Below are positions 20,856 through 24,831 of a stretch of DNA of 24,831 bases, one piece after another. The translations under genes and the position numbers were made by a program. The DNA comes from Conoideocrella luteorostrata (taxonomy: Eukaryota > Ascomycota > Sordariomycetes > Hypocreales > Clavicipitaceae), in the NCBI GenBank assembly GCA_032433595.1, contig JASWJB010000476.1:1-24831 (forward strand), written 5' to 3'. Numbering within the stretch: the stretch's first letter is position 1; the number at the start of each line of letters is the position of its first letter. The notes beneath the pieces were generated by a model. It made no database searches, was not told where the DNA came from, and saw only the letters and a list, made by a program, of their open reading frames with translations.

Positions 20856-20926
20856 AAGGTGAACCATCGACAACGACATGCTGAAAAATCTCAAGTTTAT
20901 AGCCTCCCAGCTACAGATTAGCGAAA

Positions 20927-22558
20927 ATGCGACATCACTTGGACCCCGAGGAGTCAAATTCGGTTCTAGACGTTGAAGATTCCTCCGAGGCTGAATCCCC
21001 TGCACAGTCGGATTACTTGGATAATCCTGATTCAAGAAAAAGGCGTCGAACATCACCTTCAGACGATGGTGCCCCGGTGGAGATGGACGAAATTGATGGC
21101 GGAAACGATGACGGCAGCGACGACGACGAAGAACACTTGAAAACCATTATATCAACTATAAAAGCCCCATCTCGAGTAAAGCGAGGAGCGGACCATGCTG
21201 ATGGCGAGCGGACACACATTAAACCGCAAAATCCCATCTTAGCACCGACTGACCCCAATATAAGTTTCTCTTCTCTGCATGTTCGACCATGGCTTGTGCA
21301 GTCGCTTTCCAACATGGCTATCAAACGGCCCACAGGCATTCAAAAGGGCTGCATTCCAGAGATTCTTAAAGGCAGGGACTGCATCGGAGGCAGCAGGACC
21401 GGTTCCGGAAAAACAGTTGCCTTTGCAGTTCCAATACTGCAGAAATGGGCAGAAGACCCTAGTGCCATTTTTGCAGTTGTTTTGACCCCAACCAGAGAAC
21501 TCGCGCTGCAGATTTACGAGCAGTTTAAAGCCATCTCCGCTCCCCAGAGCTTAAAGGCTATTTTGGTTACGGGAGGGTCTGACATGCGAGCCCAAGCAAT
21601 TGCACTGGCGCAAAGACCACATATTGTCATTGCGACACCTGGACGACTGGCGGATCATATTAGAACTTCTGGAGAGGACACTATCTGCGGGCTGCGACGG
21701 GTTCGTTATGTCGTCCTTGATGAAGCCGACCGTTTACTCCACGCCGCTGCGTCTGGAAGCATGTTACCGGATGTGGAAGAGTGCCTCTCAGCTCTGCCTC
21801 CTGCTGCGGAGCGACAGACGCTCTTGTTTACCGCGACTATTACGCCCGAGGTTCGAGCGCTAAAGGATATGCCACAAAGACCGGGCAAACCACCCGTGTT
21901 TGTATGCGAAGTTGATACCCAAAAGCTCGCTATTCCGACCACCCTCCACCAAACACATATACAAATACCAATCACGCATAAAGAACATTATCTCCACGTT
22001 TTCCTGCTCACAGAAGCCAACAAGGGCAAGACTGTAATAATATTCTGCAACAGAACATCTACTGCCGACTTCCTTCATCACATGCTGCGACTTCTGGACC
22101 ATCGTGTGACTTCTCTCCACTCAAAACTACCCCAAAGACAAAGAATTGACAACCTTGCTCGCTTTCGAGCGTCAGCTGCTCGTATTCTGGTAGCCACTGA
22201 TGTCGCTGCCCGAGGTCTGGATATCCCTGAAGTCAGCCTGGTTGTCAACTACGATATCCCACGAGACCCTGATGATTATATACATAGAGTTGGTCGTACC
22301 GCTCGTGCAGGACGCAAGGGTGAGTCGGTGACTTTTGTTGGTCAGCGAGATGTAGAACTCGTGTTGGCCATTGAAGACCGTGTGGGCAGACAGATGGATG
22401 CATGGCAGGAAGAAGGGGTCAATCTGGAGACGAGAGTCATTCGTGATGCCCTGAAGGTGGTGAGTGAGAAGAAGAGAGAGGCACTCCTGGACGTCGAGGA
22501 GGATAGAGAGGTAGGCGGCAAGCGGAAGAACACGAAGACAAAACTTCGAGCGGAGTAG
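20927..22558 (+). CDS. DBP8: ATP-dependent DEAD-box RNA helicase Dbp8
   Basis: A single exon encodes 543 residues from the ATG at 20927. Residues 1 to about 105 are acidic and low-complexity with a KRRR patch (near 40) that may be a nuclear signal. The helicase core follows: Q-motif region [14 protein letters not shown]...[10 protein letters not shown], motif I RTGSGKT (T158-T163), PTRELA, TPGR, DEAD at 265-268, TAT in place of the common SAT as motif III, ARGLDIP, and HRVGRTAR from 453. The [10 protein letters not shown] form and the overall layout match fungal Dbp8, a nucleolar helicase acting with Esf2 on early cleavages of pre-18S rRNA in the SSU processome. The Lys/Arg-rich tail (KRKNTKTK) suits RNA binding. 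An AATAAA lies at 22625-22630. The assignment to Dbp8 rather than another DEAD-box subfamily is good but rests on recall of the family. Confidence 0.92.
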   Translation: MRHHLDPEESNSVLDVEDSSEAESPAQSDYLDNPDSRKRRRTSPSDDGAPVEMDEIDGGNDDGSDDDEEHLKTIISTIKAPSRVKRGADHADGERTHIKPQNPILAPTDPNISFSSLHVRPWLVQSLSNMAIKRPTGIQKGCIPEILKGRDCIGGSRTGSGKTVAFAVPILQKWAEDPSAIFAVVLTPTRELALQIYEQFKAISAPQSLKAILVTGGSDMRAQAIALAQRPHIVIATPGRLADHIRTSGEDTICGLRRVRYVVLDEADRLLHAAASGSMLPDVEECLSALPPAAERQTLLFTATITPEVRALKDMPQRPGKPPVFVCEVDTQKLAIPTTLHQTHIQIPITHKEHYLHVFLLTEANKGKTVIIFCNRTSTADFLHHMLRLLDHRVTSLHSKLPQRQRIDNLARFRASAARILVATDVAARGLDIPEVSLVVNYDIPRDPDDYIHRVGRTARAGRKGESVTFVGQRDVELVLAIEDRVGRQMDAWQEEGVNLETRVIRDALKVVSEKKREALLDVEEDREVGGKRKNTKTKLRAE

Positions 22559-24207
22559 ACGGCCGTGTTGGGGAAGGAGCTCTCCGGCATTGACGGCTTG
22601 CCTACTGAATGTAGTAGAGAATACAATAAATACCCTTAATCCGTTAATGAGAACTTGGCCCCGGATAAAACCTCATCGTATGTTGTTGGCATATCAATAA
22701 ATACAACTAATGATACTGTTATGTTTCTAAAGACAGATTCACGTCTTTATTCTCCTGCTCGCGTAGCGATGATGTTCATCATCACGGAGTGTTGCGAGGT
22801 TATCGCAGATTTTGAATCACCATCGGCGTTGTAGCTCATCGGTCAAGTATACGAATTAAACTCAAAGTCATCAATACAAGTTGGATGAGTAGAAATTAGA
22901 AGGCGAACACGTCTTGTCTGAAAACAGAGAAAGTAAACCCGGCATTTGAGAGAAAACCTAAGAGGGGTGGTTTGAGATAGTGTATGCATCGTTTGATGAG
23001 TACTAGAATTGCATCCACAAACAGGGCAGGGGATATAGAAATATCTGAACACTTAGCCACGCCTGACTGAATCTGAATCTGGTGTGTGTGTTTCAGTATC
23101 AAATCCATGATGACTATTGTATTGTGACCTTAGCCATTCGACCCCGTGGACATACTACTCTGTCCTACCTAGACTAGTACTCCAATTATGATTACTCGAG
23201 CAGCGATACCCCCGCATATAGCATGTAATTTTCACTTCGTCAAAATGAGCTCAACTACGGTCTCCCGCCGGGGTTTCTCAAACTGCGCCCGAAATAGACG
23301 GAATGTTCACGTAGGGAAGCCAAATGAAGTTTCTGAAGGGCAAGGAGTGCTTGTTGGTGCTGCTTTGAGATGCCACCAATAGCATGAATGCACGAGATCT
23401 TGCTGTATGTATCTGGATTTGGCTGTGCCATATCTCTACCAGCAAGGCCAGGTACTCTCGACGACTGCGATTCCGGAGAGTACTACACCGGTTTGTGCTG
23501 GTCAAACCGGCATATCTCGGTTTTTGTGTCTTCTCGCCTGAGGCTTAGAGTGTTCATCTTCCCCTGTCTTAGGGGTCCAAATTTCCATAGGCAGAACCTC
23601 ACGTTGACCCTGCATGTATCATGATAAATGCAACACGCGGCTAGGACTTCGGATGTTGCGCCTGTTTGTTTCTATGCTTTTAAAACTGACACTGCGACCA
23701 AACAGACGCACCATGGTGGTCGCGCAGAATCAATTCGCAAGACTTGCTGTTTAGTCTCACAATGGAGAGAATTTCGTAGCATTGCCATTTGCATGAATAA
23801 GACCAATTAAACGGACCGTCCTAGAACAATCTTGTAGAGTCCTTTGCGGGAATTTCCCGACACTACCGAAGCATCTCACCTAGCTTCGTCAAGAACGGCA
23901 CTCATCTAGTCGAGAATGAGTACGACCAAGAGCGAAGCCGGCGATCTACATCACTCGTCATGTTAGCCGCTCTCATTGCTCACCTCTTCCATCCGACTGT
24001 CGGTAACTGTGTCACAGGGCCAATCGTCGGTACACACGCCCCCCGATCCCGCGAACTGCTTTCCGGAACAAGGACCAGCTACACTTCGGACGGATCCATC
24101 GGAAACCACGGATGTATTCTACAATCAGGTCACAAGGCTGAAGGTGGGTGTGCCATACATAACCCGGTCAGTTCCGGGCAATGTGGGTTCCCAATGCTTC
24201 GAAATGG

Positions 24208-24251
24208 GCAACCTTCTAGAAAGAAGCTTCTGCTTCTTTCTGGAAGGTTGC
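24208..24251 (+). repeat. 20-bp inverted repeat with a 4-nt loop (strong hairpin)
   Basis: The arm at 24208-24227 (GCAACCTTC...AAGAAGC) is complementary to 24232-24251 (GCTTCTTTC...GGTTGC) with one exception, across a TTCT loop. The exception is a T opposite a G, which in plus-strand RNA is a G-U pair, so a plus-strand transcript would be fully paired over 20 bp. The DNA itself could extrude a cruciform. It may be a structured RNA, a regulatory or termination hairpin, or a remnant of closely spaced inverted ends. Confidence 0.8.
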
Positions 24252-24387
24252 TAGCGGAAGCTTCACCAGGGCCGGGAAGTTCTCTCCCAGCGTTGACGGC
24301 TTCTGAGCCTCGGGGTGGATGTACGGAGCAGTGCCGGGCTGAGGCGAGAGCAGGGTCCTGCATGCGCAAACAATATACACTACTCCG

Positions 24388-24406
24388 TACTCTACGCCGT
24401 AGAGTA
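24388..24406. repeat. 8-bp inverted repeat TACTCTAC-GCC-GTAGAGTA
   Basis: Two perfect 8-bp arms flank a 3-bp centre. The left arm overlaps the end of a TACTCCGTAC element at 24381-24390, so it may be a variant of the same dispersed motif arranged as an inverted pair. Confidence 0.6.
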
Positions 24407-24792
24407 AGAACCGGTTTGAGGCTGGCCATCGTTGCCGGGGACGCGGGAGCGGGAATAACGAGCGCATGCCGAGTTTACACCGTTGGTGCTAGTCAGTTGG
24501 CCATCTAACTACTACAAGGACTCTACGGAGCACAATACTGAGGGTTCACGATGGTGGAGATGATGCAATATTTCCATCATTGATCATGTGTTCAACCTTT
24601 GAACGGCGGAGAGATCGTGTCCACGGTCTGTGTCGAAGTTCTTCCTGGCTTATTTTTGGAAGTCGTAGATGCCAATTGACTAATGTAAATCTTCCTACAG
24701 CCCGGATGGCATATCTTAAACCACCGTAAGACTTCCAACCATTGAATATGCCAGAGTGTTTGATTCTTGGCAGACATCGCGGGTTTGGTAAG

Positions 24793-24831
24793 CCTTTTTT
24801 TTTTTCCTTCTTTTTTTTCCTTCTTTTTTTT
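24793..24831. repeat. Pyrimidine-only tract with 13-bp tandem units at the window edge
   Basis: All 39 bases are C or T. Two perfect units CCTTCTTTTTTTT lie at 24806-24818 and 24819-24831, preceded by a degenerate unit of CC and eleven T residues. It continues to the window end, so its full length is unknown. Confidence 0.8.

Larger units (their letters stand above)
17433..20926. other. 3.5-kb gene-poor region between Mkk1 and Dbp8
   Basis: Both flanking genes point outward, so this is a long divergent intergenic region. Frames up to 175 codons exist on both strands, but none has a recognisable domain, consistent intron signals or a convincing start. It is not A/T-rich, so it does not look like RIP-degraded transposon sequence. 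It carries six of the window's seven TACTCCGT/ACGGAGTA octamers (18046, 18329, 18747, 19360, 20028, 20352), a 12-bp inverted repeat, an 18-bp tandem duplication and several small stems such as GTTGGGA at 19227-19233 with TCCCAAC at 19244-19250. The left end (17590-17640) is T-rich on the Mkk1 strand, as is usual near transcription starts. An unrecognised non-coding transcript or long leader is possible. Confidence 0.5.
22559..24831. other. 2.3-kb terminal region without a supportable gene
   Basis: After the Dbp8 3' end (AATAAA at 22625-22630) no coding region can be defended. The largest frame, 23960-24508 on the plus strand, has no recognisable domain. Small inverted repeats include GATGATG-TT-CATCATC at 22768-22783 and CCGGTTTG/CAAACCGG at 23488-23510. 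A strong hairpin lies at 24208-24251 and an 8-bp stem at 24388-24406. Near the right edge, splice-like signals on the plus strand (a CTACAG near 24700 and GGTAAGC near 24788) might belong to a gene running out of the window, but too little is present to model it. Confidence 0.5.

Noticed and set aside
23960..24508. 182-codon open frame on the plus strand
   Set aside because: It reads straight through the 24208-24251 hairpin and the TACTCCGTAC/TACTCTAC repeats, has no known fold, and low-complexity Arg/Gly/Ser content.

Overview
The window is nuclear DNA of a filamentous ascomycete (Pezizomycotina). By the general look of the proteins it is probably a Sordariomycete near the Hypocreales; the class is an inference. 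Support comes from short introns (61-101 nt, with two longer ones in ribosomal protein genes), GTAAGT/GTATGT-type donors, CTAAC/CTGAC branch points close to the acceptors, and a set of conserved eukaryotic housekeeping genes on both strands with no operons. Ten protein genes can be modelled completely, with exon boundaries from splice sites and protein-family agreement.

Layout from left to right: parvulin PIN4 (+, 562-1166) converges on ribosomal protein eS12 (-, 1455-2132). eS12 is divergent from ribosomal protein uS8 (+, 2776-3433), so two small-subunit proteins share one 643-bp promoter region. After about 1 kb without a gene comes a CAP10-like GT90 glycosyltransferase (+, 4421-6434), convergent with the transcription elongation factor Paf1 (-, 6852-8380). 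Rer1 (-, 9109-9923) and an NCS1 purine/cytosine-type permease (-, 10601-12160) follow on the same strand. The permease is divergent from tRNA/mRNA pseudouridine synthase Pus7 (+, 12689-15038), which converges on the cell-wall-integrity MAP kinase kinase Mkk1 (-, 15613-17432). A 3.5-kb gene-poor stretch separates Mkk1 from DEAD-box helicase Dbp8 (+, 20927-22558). The last 2.3 kb hold no supportable gene.

Functionally it is a mixed neighbourhood. Ribosome production is over-represented (eS12, uS8, Dbp8, probably PIN4, and Pus7 as an RNA modifier), beside transcription elongation (Paf1), ER/Golgi retrieval (Rer1), glycosylation (GT90), nucleobase uptake and cell-wall signalling. I see no mobile element, CRISPR array, tRNA, rRNA or biosynthetic cluster, and no convincing new multi-gene system.

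The non-coding sequence is the less ordinary part. It holds a candidate 5'-UTR intron in the uS8 gene, a 20-bp hairpin with a 4-nt loop at 24208-24251, an octamer (TACTCCGT/ACGGAGTA) found seven times only in the right-hand gene-poor DNA, exact short tandem duplications, and a near-match to a purine-activator site upstream of the permease.
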